Assembly: GCF_042477335.2 (NCBI RefSeq)
Contig: NC_091262.1
Span: forward strand, 38,537,001-38,601,000
Reading direction: 5' to 3'
DNA length: 64,000 nt
Origin: Ovis canadensis
Taxonomy: Eukaryota; Chordata; Mammalia; Artiodactyla; Bovidae
Positions 1 through 12,688 of this stretch are shown piece by piece. Position 1 is the first letter of the stretch. Each line of letters begins with the position of its first letter. The position numbers were made by a program, and so were the translations under genes. The notes beneath the pieces were generated by a model. That model did not search any database and was not told the DNA's origin. It saw only the letters and a list, made by a program, of their open reading frames with translations.

Positions 1-40
1 CAGCTGGACAGGCTGGACCAGGAGCAAGGATGAAGGAAAT

Positions 41-229
41 GAAAGTTGCTCAGTCATGTCTAACTCTTGGCGACCCCATGGGCTATACAGTCAATGGAAT
101 TCTCCAGGCCAGAATACTGGAGTGGGTAGCCTTTCCCTTCACCAGGGATCTTCCCAACGCAGGGACTGAACCCAGGTGTCCTGCATTGCAGGCAGATTCT
201 TTACCCGCTGAGCTCCAAGGGAGGCCCAA
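41..229 (-). mobile_element. Bov-tA SINE (antisense)
   Basis: The segment reads as the reverse complement of Bov-tA: the BovA-type part (Cys/Asp-like 'gtcatgtctaactcttggcg', 'aatactggagtgggtagcc') comes first and the tRNA-Glu-derived head ('gcagattctttacccgctga', 'gaggccc') last. Ruminant-specific SINE mobilised by BovB. The tRNA-like head is not a functional tRNA. Confidence 0.9.
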
Positions 230-605
230 GGGAAGCCCAGAAGCAGGGGTGGGGGAATGCAAAAGGACAGTGAAGCAAGAGCAATGGGGGCAGATAAGCA
301 AGTCTGCCCTCCTGAAATGTCTGCTGGCCCGGTCGTCTGCAGTTATGACTGGGCAGGGTGTGGAGGGCACAGGGGCTCAGAGGTGTGTGACCCTCTTTGC
401 TCCCCCTGGGCCAGCAGGTGTGTGAGGCTGAGCCGCTCTGAGGCAACATGCGCTTTGGCCCCACACAGATGGGGCCCCTGTGTGCAGCGTGAGCCTTTCT
501 CCCGAGTCAGGAGGTTTATTGTTGAGAAGACATCCCGTGATGACCGGGGGAAGACTGGCCTGGCTGAGGTAGCAGTCGATTGGTGGATCTTAGGGACACA
601 GAACA
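230..605. other. Unassigned DNA
   Basis: Between the SINE and the MLT1-type LTR I see no exon-like structure, no recognisable repeat and no coding signal beyond short chance ORFs. Confidence 0.5.
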
Positions 606-1050
606 CTGAGTGTCCCAGGTGGGGCTTCTGATACCGACGGCCACAAACTGGGGTGGTGGGGAGGCTTAAAACAATACTAATCGATTCTCTCCCAGTTCTG
701 GGGGCCAGAAGTCTAAAGTCAAGGGTCAGCAGGACCCGGCCCCCCGACCTGGGCTCTGGAGGAGCGTCACTCCCAGCTCTTCCCATTTCTGGGGCTCCAG
801 GTGTTCCTGGGTTGTGGCCACATCCCCCCAGCCTCTGCCTCCTCCTCACATGGCCTCCTCCTCTCTGTGTGTCTCTCCTCTTCTTATAAAGACACCCATC
901 ATTCTGCATAAGGCCCACCTAATCCACTGTAACCTTATCGAACTTGATTTCATGTGCAATGACCCCATTTACAAATAAAGGCCCCCTGGCAAATATGGGG
1001 AGTTGGGATGTGGGTGTCTCTTTTGGAGGGCACCATTCACCCCGCCACAA
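606..1050 (+). mobile_element. MLT1-type MaLR LTR (ERVL-MaLR), decayed
   Basis: The order of sequence blocks follows the MLT1 solo-LTR pattern: 'ccacaaactgg', then 'ggcttaaaacaat', 'cagttctgggggccagaagt', a stretch close to 'aggtgttcctgggttgtggc', 'cttataaagacaccc', 'gggcaccattcac'. It is an old, non-coding endogenous retroviral LTR with many substitutions. The exact 5' edge is uncertain. Confidence 0.75.
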
Positions 1051-2919
1051 AGCTGAGCCTTTACACATGAGCAATTATCCCAGGAGTGGGTGGAGCTCAT
1101 GCAGGACCCCTCGAGTACAGCCATGGGTGGGGAAGGCATGGCATGTGGTTGGAGAGCTGAGCAGGGCAGGTGATCTGGTGGGGACCAAGCCTTGGCCTGG
1201 CTGACTCGGTGTAGGTTCCCGAGGTGTGCACAGAAGCCCGTGAGGTCGTCAAGATGCAGGTTCTGACTTTTAGCAGGTCTAGGAGTGCCCCACAGTGCAC
1301 TTCTCACCTGCTCCCAGGGTGTATGAACTGCTGACCCTGGTCCATGCTTAGAGGTGCGAGGAGCATGCAGGCCTATTTCCCAGGAACTGTCAGAAACTTC
1401 CCCAAGGAAGTCCCCCCTCCTCCAGTGTCTACTCAAGTCCCCAATCCCCTGTCCAGTGCCCCAGATGTACCCCAGACAGAGACCCATACACAACACTGTG
1501 TGCCTGGTTCAGGAACCCAGTGGAAGGGGAAGTGGTGGGTCTGGAAGAAATATGCTAATAACTTTGCATATAGGATGGATGGAGGCTGAGCCTGGCCAAC
1601 TGGCTGTGACCACGGGTGACCCACTTGCCCCCCAACCCTCCGCCAGCCACCGTGGGCCCAGAGGACCTCAGCTTAAAAATTGCTTCCCCAGCCACCCACA
1701 AGAGGGGCCCTCATTGTCAAATCAGGCCCCTTGATCCAGAGACGACCCCCGAAGTCAGTTTCACACATGATGGTCCAGGAGGGGTGTCATGTCAGAGACC
1801 CCTGGGACAGCAGACAGGATGGAAATGGTAGGAAAAGGTCCTGGAGGCAGGTGGCCCAGGCCTGCCTTCTGCAGGAGCGCCTCTTCCGCCCATCCCCCAC
1901 TGCTCTGGCCCTCTGATGGCTGTGGGGTTAGCGGCCAGGGTTCCCAGGAAATGGACAAGAGCAGCTTGTTGGCCAACATGTTTCCTTGTAACTGAAACCC
2001 ATCAGCATTTTTCAAGGGCAAACTCAAAGCCAGGGCATTATTTATGTCCACTGGTAATTGCCGAAAAGGCCACACAGGAAAATTCCGGCTGTGTACTGGG
2101 GGTGACCAAGCCCACACCTCCCTGATGTTGAACTTGACTCCGGATTTGGCAGAATTGTTAAGGCTGCAGACATGTGAACCCTACAAGGTCAGTTTGCTTT
2201 CAAGCTGCCGTTCAGGGCTCGCCACCGCCCCCCAGGGCTGGGGGGTGTAGTTTCTCCTCATTGCTTCCTGGAGTTGGTGTGGGCTGGGGCGGTATCTGTT
2301 TCGCGTCTTCGTGGATATTGCTTTTTGAAAAGCAAGCGAGCAACTGCCTGCTGGAGGATGGGAGCCACCTCCACACCAGACTCCAGGATGGCTGGTCAGG
2401 CGGTGAATGTACCTCAGCTCCCAGAGAGGCTCAGACCGCACACAGCCCGTGTGACCATGTGTGCAGGTCCAGACCCAGCCCGGCCAATTCCTGAAGGCTG
2501 AGCAGCCTCAGGCAAGTGGCTTCCCTATTCGGGACCTTGGTTTTTCCACCTTAGAATGGAGGGGCTTTCACCTGCTGGGGGGTGAGCAGGGTTGCCATGG
2601 ACACAGGACAGGGGAGAGGGGCATGTTTCTTGCAGTTTCCAGCTGAGGCTTTGTGGGCATGAGCTGGTGTCTGAGACAGTTCCCAGACTTGGCTAAGTGT
2701 GGTGATGAGCATGGAGTTGGGGGGTGGGGGTCCCTCCTCATAGCCTGGACATTGGGGTGGGGGTTCTCGACTTAGAGGCACCTCAGGTCTAGTTTCAACA
2801 ACTCCGTATGTAAGGATAATGCAGCAACAGATGTTCTCAGGGACTTGTCAGCCTGGATGCAAAGCCCCATCCCCACCCCACCTTCTGTGGGTATCCTGAA
2901 CTGGCTTGTGGTAAAAGGG
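1051..2919. other. Unassigned GC-rich DNA
   Basis: No family could be recognised by eye, and the open frames are short and overlapping on both strands with no supporting splice signals. Very old repeats may be present but are not identifiable without alignment. Confidence 0.4.
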
Positions 2920-3045
2920 TCAGATCCCTTTACCAAAGGAAGGAACTGAGGCTCTGAGAGGTGGGGCAAGGAGATCAAGGCCACTGGGCCCAACAGGGGC
3001 AGTTGAACGTGGGTGCTGGGTTCTCATGTCAGACTCTTTTCCCTG
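2920..3045 (-). mobile_element. MIR SINE (antisense), decayed
   Basis: The stretch follows the antisense MIR order: 'gaactgaggctctgagaggt', then 'ggggcaaggagatcaaggcc', then 'gtgggtgctgggttctcatg'. Ancient pan-mammalian tRNA-derived SINE; the boundaries are approximate. Confidence 0.65.
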
Positions 3046-3073
3046 AACCGTGAGAACTGGACTGTTGGGAGGG

Positions 3074-3455
3074 CTAAGTGCCAAAGAATTGATGCTTTTG
3101 AACTGTGGAGTTGGAGAAGTCCCTTGGACTGCAAGGACATCAAAGCAGTCAATCCTAAAGGAAATCAACCCTGAATATTCATTGGAAGGACTGATGCTGA
3201 AGCTGAAGCTCCAATACTTTGGCCAACCCGTGTGAAGAGCTGACTCATTGGAAAAGACCCTGATGCTGGGAAAGATTGAGGGCAGGAGGGAAAGGGGGCA
3301 TCAGAGGATGAGATGGTTGGATGGCATCATGGAGTCAATAGACATGAGTCTGAGTAAGCTCTGGGAGGTGGTGAAGGACAGGGAAGCCTGGTGTGTTTGC
3401 AGACCATGGGGTCTCAAAGAATCGGATGTGACTTAGTGACTGAACAACAACAAAA
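3074..3455 (+). mobile_element. BovB (RTE) LINE, 3' end fragment
   Basis: This is the BovB 3' terminus: a block beginning 'gatgcttttgaactgtggag', then 'ggactgatgctgaagctgaa', 'gagatggttggatggcatca', and a terminal 'gactgaacaacaac' tail. It keeps the last part of the ORF and the 3' tail, so it is a typical 5'-truncated insertion. Confidence 0.9.
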
Positions 3456-5246
3456 TGTGGTCTTCAGCCGCCATCTCACTCCTACCCCCAGGCTTAGTGC
3501 CTATGCCATGAGCCTCTCCTTCAGTAAGGTGTCAGGGGCCATTGTCTAGTCCCGAAGCTATTCATATCTCTAGTCATAATTCCACCATTGCACATTCATT
3601 TCTTTGGCTGTAAAGTTTTTATGTCTCTTGAGTCTTAAGTGTTGAGGCTTTTCTACACCCCACCTGGCTCCCTTTGGGCCTCTCTTGGTTTTGTGGAAGC
3701 GTACTTGTTCTAAACTGGAGAAGGAAATGGCAAAGTTATCAAGTGAATTCTGGACATGTTTGAAGAGTCTTGTCTTTAAAGTTCCGCAAGGACAGCTCTT
3801 CCCTGGTGCCAGGTAGTCGGGCTGAAATCTGTGTCCCTCTGGTTGCGGTTTTGATGTCCTCCCATGTCTCTAGGCCGGTTGTGTGCCAGAGTCAGCTCTC
3901 TCTGGCTCATCGGGAATTCTGCCAGCCGGGTGTTAACCCTTTGGTACATGAAACAGGCCACGGCGAGAGTATTTACACCACGGAAATTGGCAAATGATGC
4001 AGCTACAGATCAGGGTTTCTTCCTGGAGAGCAGGGGGTTGGGCAGGGGGCTGCATACATTACCAGCATGCCCCTGCTGAGTGGCCACGTGTCTCCTTTTC
4101 CTGAAGAGGCCAAGTGTCTTCAAATGTGTCTGTTGTATTTTCGCTTCTCATTATGACACTGTTTTATTTCTGCTCATTCTGTTTGGTTCTTTTCCAAGTT
4201 GGCTGTGTCATTTTCTTTAATGCTTTCCTGTCCTTTGCAGGACCTTTCTATCTTGAGGTTCATTTCTCTAAATGAGATGAGCTTAGCTGATTTATTAGAT
4301 TTATTATCCATCAAATCCTCTCAGAATCCCAAAGCTGAGGGGGTCACTTCTGCTGGTTCTCCTCCAGGTGTCTTTCATCCTGGTGTGCCTGGCGCTCTTC
4401 CATAACGGCCACGCTCTTCCATAACCCGTGGGAGTTCCCAAGCCTGGGAAGAAGGTGTCCTTATCCGGAAAGACTTGGCACTTACATTCTCCACTCATCT
4501 GAGGGTGTTCTGGATAGGGTCACCTTGAACCAAGGTCATGGGCTGACATGCCTGGACCCACTGGGGTCCTCACCTGCTCCTTCTCCTGCTCGGCACCAGA
4601 ACCACCTTCCTTGTCATTCCCGAGGCTGGAGGAGGGAGGTCCTTTCTGGGTCACCTGAAAGCGTCGTCTCCTGGGAGTCCAGCTCCATGGGGAGAGAGGG
4701 GTCTTCTGTTGGACTCCTTCTCTTGGGCAGTTGCTGCTCTGGGTCTTCTCAGGTCTTCAGTAACTTTAAGGCGTGACACTTTGATTGTTTTTGTTTTCTA
4801 TGAGAGGGTGGATCTGAGTAACCTGCCCACCAATCATCAAAGCAGGACTGTGAATGAATACATGTCTTTTATTCCTTCAACAAGCCAGGCCTTAGAGCCA
4901 GACCCTATGCCGAAGCTGAGGGGTAAATCTGCCCCAGCCAGTCCTACAGCCCCCGCTCCCTGAGAGACTGCGTTCTGGGTCCTGGCTCACTGGAGACAGT
5001 CAAGGGTACGATGTCCAGGATGTGGAGAAAGCATGCTTATGCCAGCACCCCATGTGACCACTCCTTCTGGCGGTGCAGACATGGTCAGCAGGAACCACGG
5101 TTCAGAAATGCCTCCCTGCAGACCCTTTCCCAGCGACTGAGCACTTTGCTGTCTGCTTCGGGAGTCATCCAGGTGGAAGGCAGGCTTGAGTGAGTCAGGG
5201 TCAGCCCCCAGGGCAGTCCCAGCCTGCCCGCTTGTCCACGAGTATT
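3456..5246. other. Unassigned DNA, possible old LINE remnants
   Basis: T-rich stretches around 4100-4320 have the texture of an old antisense LINE, but I cannot place them in a family. No exon-like ORF with splice sites is visible. Confidence 0.35.
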
Positions 5247-5261
5247 AAAATGAACCCGAGG
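5247..5261 (+). repeat. Target-site duplication, 5' copy
   Basis: The 15-bp string aaaatgaacccgagg occurs here and again at 13018-13032, exactly flanking the L1-BT. It marks the pre-insertion site and fits an A-rich L1 endonuclease target. Confidence 0.9.
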
Positions 5262-6114
5262 GAAGATCAGAAAGACGGCAGAGGAATAGGACGGGAAGAT
5301 CACGTTCTCCCTCACAAATTCCTCAAAAGAACATTTCAACGCCGAGCAAACTCCACAAAACAACTTCTGTAGGCTGGCAGAGGACATCAGGCAACCAGAA
5401 AAGCAGACCATTGTCTTCAAAAACAGGTAGGAAAAAATATAAAAAACGAGAAAGGAGACAAAGGAGGTGGGGAGGGAGCTCCGTCCCGGGAAGGGAAGCC
5501 CGTCCCGGGAAGGGAATTTTAAGAAGAGAGGTTTCCAAACACCAGGAAACACTCTCCCTGCCGAGTCTGTGGCGAGCCTTGGAAACACAGAGGGCAACAT
5601 AACAGGAAGGAAAAATAGATAAATAATTAAAACCAAGAGATTACAAGCCCACCAGTAACTCCCCCAGCGGAAAAGCAGCACGGACGCCTGCATCCGCCAT
5701 TGGGAAGTGGGGGCAGTGCAGGGACGCGCGGGAGGCGCGGGCTGCAGAGCTTTGTAAGAATCGGGCAGGGAGATTCTTACACGCACGCGCAACCAGAACG
5801 ACCTAACTTGGGCTAGCAAACCAGACTGTGGGATAGCTACCACGCGAAAAGCTCGAACATAAGACACCGCCAGGACTGAGCACAGAACAAAGGACAGAGC
5901 GGAAAAAGCCGGCTGCAGACCATTCCCCGCCGGGGACAGGCAGCCAGAGCCGTAAGGACTGGAAAGGGGCAATTGCAGACCCGGAGAGACTTTACTTACC
6001 TAACTGCAAGCAGGCTCCTTTGCTAAGACTTCTGGGGGTGCTGGACAGTCACAGTCTGCCTCACGGGGTGCGCCAGCGGTCCACCCAGAGAGCTGAGCGG
6101 CAGCGGCGGAAAAG

Positions 6115-6525
6115 GTGACAAGCTGCGGCGATCGCGCTCGCCAAACTCCTGAGCTACTCGGACCTGGGAAGGGCACAAAGCGCAGTCCCAGCCGCATTTG
6201 TGCCTCTGAGGGCTGCCTGAGGGCCGAACCTGAGCGGCTTGGACCGGGGAAGTGCACGCAGCCTAGGGCCAGCCCAGGACGGTTCCCGGCTGAGCATTGT
6301 AGAGCCGGAGCGGTTTGTGCGCCGCGAGAAAGGACAGGTCAAGTGGGGCAGAGATACTGTGTACACACGACAGTGCTATTTGTTTGCAGCATCCCCCCTC
6401 CCCACAGCGCGACTGAACTAGTGAGCCTAAAAACCAGCAAACAGAAGAAGTTAAACAGAGGGAACCACCTTGGAAGTGAGCCCACATGGCCCATAACATC
6501 AGAGAAGAGCCAGATATATTTTTAA
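6115..6525 (+). other. Open frame in the L1-BT 5'UTR
   Basis: A 136-codon frame lies in the CpG-rich part of the L1 5'UTR. Copy 2 keeps the same frame (63541-63906, minus strand, 121 codons) with a related product over roughly the first hundred codons, then diverges by a frameshift. It may be an upstream ORF or just a GC-rich frame without stops. I know no named protein for it. Confidence 0.3.
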
Positions 6526-6540
6526 TTTTTTAATATTTTT

Positions 6541-6800
6541 AAAATCATTCTTTTTTTTTCTTTTTTCTTTTTTTTCTTTTTTCTTTTTTTTCTTTTTTTC
6601 CGAGCTTTTTTTTAATTGTTAAGTCTTCTGTTTCTCCTCTAATTTTTATTTCTATAACCTACTATTACTATTTAAAAAAAAAAAAGACTTTTTTTTTTTT
6701 TTTAAGGCAAACACCATATATATACTCTTTGGATGGTTATTGGTGTTTTTGTTTGTTTGTTTGTTTGTTTTTTAATAATTCTTTTTTTTTCTTTCTTCCT
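6541..6800 (+). repeat. Poly-T / TTTTC-rich tract of the L1 5'UTR
   Basis: Low-complexity T-rich runs broken by single C and G bases. The equivalent A-rich tract is present on the + strand of copy 2 (63240-63490), so it belongs to the L1 5'UTR and is not a poly(A) tail. Confidence 0.8.
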
Positions 6801-7902
6801 TTTTCCTTCTGCTTTTCTTTAATATTGTATCTTTGAAAATCCAACCTCTACTCCAGATTTTTAATCTTTGCTCTTAGGTATTTGTTGTCAATTTTGTACA
6901 TTTAAAAACCCAAACTTCACTACCCAAGTTTACCTGAGAGCGAGATTACTGGCTTGACCACTCTCTCCTCCTTTGGACTCTCCTTTTTCTCCACCAGGTG
7001 GCCTCTGTATCTTTTCTCCCCCATCTCTTCTCCATCCAACTCTGTGAATCTCTGTGTGTTCCAGACGGTAGAGAACACCTAAGGAACTGGTTACTGGCAG
7101 GATTTGTCTCTCTCCTACTCGTTCCTCTCCCTTATCCTCCTGGTCACCTCTGTCTACTTCCTCCCTCTCCTCTTCCCCGTATAACTCTGTAAATACCTCT
7201 GAGCGGTCCAGACTATAGAGCGCACATAAGGAAGTGACTACTGGCTAGCTTGCTCTCTCCTCTCTTGATCTCACCGCATCTCATTCCAGTTACCTCTAAC
7301 TACCCCCTCCATCTTCTCTTCTCCCTGTAACTCAGTGAACCTCTCTGAGTGTCCCTCAATGTGGAGAAACTTTTCATCTTTAACCTAGATGTTTTATCAT
7401 CGGTGCTGTATAGATGGAGAAGTCTAGAGGCTACTGTAAAAATAAAACTGAAAACCAGAAGCAGGAAGCTTAAACCCAACGCCTGAAAACATTAGAGAAC
7501 TCTTGAATTCAGGGAACATTAAGCAATAGGAGCTCATCAAATGCCTTCATACCTACACCAAAACCAAGCTCCACCCAAGGGCCAACAAGTTCCAAAACAA
7601 GACATACCAGCCAAATTTTCCAGCAACACTGGAACACCCCCCTGAGCCTCAATATACAGGCAGCTCAAAATTATCCCAAAAACTTTGAGGTCTCATAACC
7701 CATTACGGGTCACTCCACTGCACTCCAGAGAGAAGAAACCCAGCTCCACCCACCAGAACTCCAACACAAGCCTCCCTAACCAGGAAACCTTGACAAGCCA
7801 CTGATAGAACCCCACCCAAAGTGAGGAAGCTCCATAATAAAGAGAACTCCACAAATTATCAGAATATAAAAAGGCCACCCCAAACGCAGCAATATAACCA
7901 AG

Positions 7903-8829
7903 ATGAAGAGACAGAGGAATACTCAGCAGGTAAAGGAACAGGAAAGTTGCCCACCAAACCAAACAAAAGAGGAAGAAGTAGGGAATCTACCGGAGAAGGA
8001 ATTCCGAATATTGATAGTGAAAATGATCCAAAATCTTGAAATCAAAATGGAAACACAGATAAATAGCCTAGAGACAAGGATTGAGAAGATGCAAGAAAGG
8101 TTTAACAAGGACCTAGAAGAAATAAAAAAGAGTCAAAATATAATGAATAACACAATAAATGAGATCAGAAACACTCTGGAGGCAACAAATAGTAGAATAA
8201 CGGAGGCAGAAGATAGGATTAGTGAAATAGAAGATAGAATGGTAGAAATAAATGAATCAGAGAGGAAACAAGAAAAACGAATTAAAAGAAACGAGGACAA
8301 TCTCAGAGACCTCCAGGACAATATGAAAGGCTCCAACATTCGAATTATAGGAGTCCCAGAAGAAGAAGACAGAAAGAAAGATCATGAGAAAATCCTTGAG
8401 GAGATAATAGTTGAAAACTTCCCTAAAATGGGGAAGGAAATAATCACCCAAGTCCAAGAAACACAGAGAGTCCCAAATAGGATAAACCCAAGGCGAAACA
8501 CCCCAAGACACATATTAATCAAATGAACAAAGATCAAACACAAAGAACAAATATTAAAAGCAGCAAGGGAAAAACAACAAATAACACACAAGGGGATTCC
8601 CATAAGGATAACAGCTGCTCTTTCAATAGAAACTCTTCAGGCCAGGAGGGAATGGCAAGACATACTTAAAGTGATGAAAGACAATAACCTACAGCCCAGA
8701 TTACTGTACCCAGCAAGGATCTCATTCAAATATGAAGGAGAAATCAAAAGCTTTACAGACAAGCAAAAGCTGAGAGAATTCAGCACCACCAAACCAGCTC
8801 TCCAACAAATTCTAAAGGATATCCTCTAG
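7903..8829 (+). pseudogene. L1-BT ORF1: L1-BT ORF1 (RNA-binding chaperone), in-frame stop
   Basis: ORF1p is the LINE-1 RNA-binding coiled-coil protein that coats L1 RNA. From ATG 7903 the frame runs 207 codons, with a Lys/Glu-rich coiled coil (about residues 45-135) and the start of the RRM region, to TGA at 8524-8526. Beyond it the same frame stays open to TAG 8827-8829 and encodes the expected C-terminal domain, including 'LQARREWQDILK' and 'FTDKQKLREFSTTKPALQ'. The full frame would be 308 codons with the stop at codon 208. The identical TGA occurs in copy 2, so it either predates both insertions or is a recurrent hit at one site (for instance a CGA codon). Confidence 0.9.
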
Positions 8830-8880
8830 ACAGGAAACACGAAAAGGGTGTATAAACCCGAACCCCAAACAATAAAGTAA

Positions 8881-11800
8881 ATGGCAACGGGATCATACTT
8901 ATCAATAATTACCTTAAACGTAAATGGGTTGAACGCCCCAACCAAAAGACAAAGACTGGCAGAATGGATACAAAAACAAGACCCCTCTATATGCTGCTTA
9001 CAAGAGACCCACCTCAAAACAAGGGACACATACAGACTGAAAGTGAAGGGCTGGAAAAAGATATACCACGCGAATAGAGACCAAAAGAAAGCAGGAGTGG
9101 CAATACTCATATCCGATAAAATAGACTTTAAAACAAAGGCTGTGAAAAGAGACAAAGAAGGCCACTACATAAGGAACAATCCAAGAAGAAGATATAACAA
9201 TTATAAATATATATGCACCCAATATAGGAGCACTACAATATGTAAGACAAATGCTAACAAGTATGAAAGGGGAAATCAACAATAACACAATAATAGTGGG
9301 AGACTTTAATACCCCACTCACACCTATGGACAGATCAACTAAACAGAAAATTAACAAAGAAACGCAAACTTTAAATGATACATTAGATCAGTTAGACCTA
9401 ATTGATATCTATAGGACATTTCACCCCAAAACAACGAATTTCACCTTTTTTTCAAGTGCTCATGGAACCTTCTCCAGGATAGATCACATACTGGGCCATA
9501 AATCTAAACTTAATAAATTCAAAAAAATTGAAATCATTCCAAGCATCTTTTCTGACCATAATGCATTAAGATTAGATCTCAATTACAGGAGAAAAACTAT
9601 GAAAAATTCCAACATATGGAGGTAGAACAACACACTTCTGAATAACCAACAAATCACAGAAGAAATCAAAAAAGAAATCAAAATATGCATAGAAACGAAT
9701 GAAAATGAAAACACAACAACCCAAAACCTGTGGGACACTATAAAAGCAGTGCTAAGAGGAAAGTTCATAGCAATACAGGCATACCTCAAGAAACAAGAAA
9801 AAAGTCAAATAAATAACCTAACTCTACAACTAAAGCAACTAGAAAAGGAAGAGTTGGAGAACCCCAGAGTTAGTAGAAGGAAAGAAATCTTAAAAATTAG
9901 GGCAGAAATAAATGCAAAAGAAACAAAAGAGACCATCGCAAAAATCAACAAAGCCAAAAGCTGGTTCTTTGAAAGGATAAATAAAATTGACAAACCATGA
10001 GCCAGACTCATCAAGAAGCAAAGAGAGAAAAATCAAATCAATAAAATTAGAAATGAAAATGGAGAGATCACAACAGACAACACAGCAATACAAAGGATCA
10101 TAAGAGACTACTATCAGCAGTTGTATGCCAATAAAATGGACAACGTGGAAGAAATGGACAAATTCTTAGAAAAGTACAATTTTCCAAAACTGAACCAGGA
10201 AGAAATAGACAATCTTAACAGACCCATCACAAGCACGGAAATTGATACTGTAATCAGAAATCTTCCAGCAAACAAAAGCCCAGGTCCAGACGGCTTCACA
10301 GCTGAATTCTACCAAAAATTTCGAGAAGAGCTAACACCTATCCTCCTCAAACTCTTCCAGAAAATTGCAGAGGAAGGTAAACTTCCAAACTCATTCTATG
10401 AGGCCACCATCACCCTAATACCAAAACCTGACAAAGATGTCACACAAAAAGAAAACTACAGGCCAATATCTCTGATGAACATAGATGCACAAATCCTCAA
10501 CAAAATTCTAGCAATCAGAATCCAACAACACATTAAAAAGATCATACACCATGACCAAGTGGGCTTTATCCCAGGGATGCAAGGATTCTTCAATATCCAC
10601 AAATCAATCAATGTAATTCACCACATTAACAAATTGAAAAATAAAAACCATATGATTATCTCAATAGATGCAGAGAAGGCCTTTGACAAAATTCAACATC
10701 CATTTATGATAAAAACTCTCCAGAAAGCAGGAATAGAAGGAACATACCTCAACATAATAAAAGCTATCTATGACAAACCCACAGCAAACATTATCCTCAA
10801 TGGTGAAAAATTGAAAGCATTTCCCCTAAAGTCAGGAACAAGACAAGGGTGTCCACTTTCACCGCTACTATTCAACATAGTTCTGGAAGTTTTGGCCACA
10901 GCAATCAGAGCAGAAAAAGGAATAAAAGGAATCCAAATTGGAAAAGAAGAAGTAAAACTCTCACTGTTTGCAGATGACATGATCCTCTACATGGAAAACC
11001 CTAAAGACCACCAGAAAATTACTAGAGCTAATCAATGAATATAGTAAAGTTGCAGGATATAAAATCAACACACAGAAATCCCTTGCATTCCTATACACGA
11101 ATAATGAGAAAGTAGAAAAAGAAGTTAAGGAAACAATTCCATTCACCATTGCAACGAAAAGAATAAAATACTTAGGAATATATCTACCTAAAGAAACTAA
11201 AGACCTATATATAGAAAACTATAAAACACTGATGAAAGAAATCAAAGAGGACACTAATAGATGGAGAAATATACCATGTTCATGGATTGGAAGAATCAAT
11301 ATAGTGAAAATGAGTATACTACCCAAAGCAATTTACAAATTCAATGCAATCCCTATCAAGCTACCAGCCACATTTTTCACAGAACTAGAACAAATAATTT
11401 CAAGATTTGTATGGAAATACAAAAAACCTCGAATAGCCAAAGCAATCTTGAGAAAGAAGAATGGAACTGGAGGAATCAACTTGCCTGACTTCAGGCTCTA
11501 CTACAAAGCCACAGTCATCAAGACAGTATGGTACTGGCACAAAGACAGACTTATAGATCAATGGAACAAAATAGAAAGCCCAGAGATAAATCCACACACA
11601 TATGGACACCTTATCTTTGACAAAGGAGGCAAGAATATACAATGGAGTAAAGACAATCTCTTTAACAAGTGGTGCTGGGAAAACTGGTCAACCACTTGCA
11701 AAAGAATGAAACTAGATCACTTTCTAACACCGCACACAAAAATAAACTCAAAATGGATTAAAGATCTAAATGTAAGATCAGAAACTATAAAACTCCTAGA

Positions 11801-12688
11801 GGAGAACATAGGCAAAACACTCTCAGACATAAATCACAGCAGGATCCTCTATGACCCACCTCCCAGAATTCTGGAAATAAAAGCAAAAATAAACAAATGG
11901 GATCTAATTAAAAGTAAAAGCTTCTGCACAACAAAGAAAATATAAGCAAGGTGAAAAGACAGCCTTCTGAATGGGAGAAAATAATAGCAAATGAAGCAAC
12001 TGACAAACAACTAATCTCAAAAATATACAAGCGACTTATGCAGCTCAACTCCAGAAAAATAAACGACCCAATCAAAAAATGGGCCAAAGAACTAAATAGA
12101 CATTTCTCCAAAGAAGACATACGGATGGCTAACAAACACATGAAAAGATGCTCAACATCACTCATTATCAGAGAAATGCAAATCAAAACCACAATGAGGT
12201 ACCACTTCACACCAGTCAGAATGGCTGCGATCCAAAAATCTGCAAGCAATAAATGCTGGAGAGGGTGTGGAGAAAAGGGAACCCTCCTACACTGTTGGTG
12301 GGAATGCAAACTAGTACAGCCACTATGGAGAACAGTGTGGAGATTCCTTAAAAAATTGCAAATAGAACTACCTTATGACCCAGCAATCCCACTGCTGGGC
12401 ATACACACCGAGGAAACCAGAATTGAAAGAGACACATGTACCCCAATGTTCATCGCAGCACTGTTTATAATAGCCAGGACATGGAAACAACCTAGATGTC
12501 CATCAGCAGATGAATGGATAAGAAAGCTGTGGTACATATACACAATGGAGTATTACTCAGCCATTAAAAAGAATTCATTTGAATCAGTTCTGATGAGATG
12601 GATGAAACTGGAGCCGATTATACAGAGTGAAGTAAGCCAGAAAGAAAAACACCAATACAGTATACTAACACATATATATGGAATTTAG
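8881..12688 (+). pseudogene. L1-BT ORF2: L1-BT ORF2 (endonuclease / reverse transcriptase), broken
   Basis: ORF2p nicks the target and reverse-transcribes L1 RNA. The N-terminal AP-like endonuclease is recognisable from 8881 ('SIITLNVNGLNAP', then 'IIVGDFNTPL'). The reverse transcriptase lies at about 10200-11000, with '[14 protein letters not shown]', '[13 protein letters not shown]' and catalytic 'FADDMILY'. The Cys-rich C-terminus follows ('[18 protein letters not shown]'). Breaks relative to copy 2: 8 nt lost near 9171, TAG at 9623-9625, TGA at 9998-10000, 2 nt lost near 11011 and 1 nt lost near 11935. The TAG and TGA are shared with copy 2; the three deletions are private to this copy. 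Confidence 0.95.

Noticed and set aside
4720-4790. Apparent similarity to 14210-14280 (both contain 'aactttaagg' followed by 'tatgaca'/'cgtgaca')
   Set aside because: The shared text is short with many mismatches; it could be a common old repeat or chance, and I cannot assign it.
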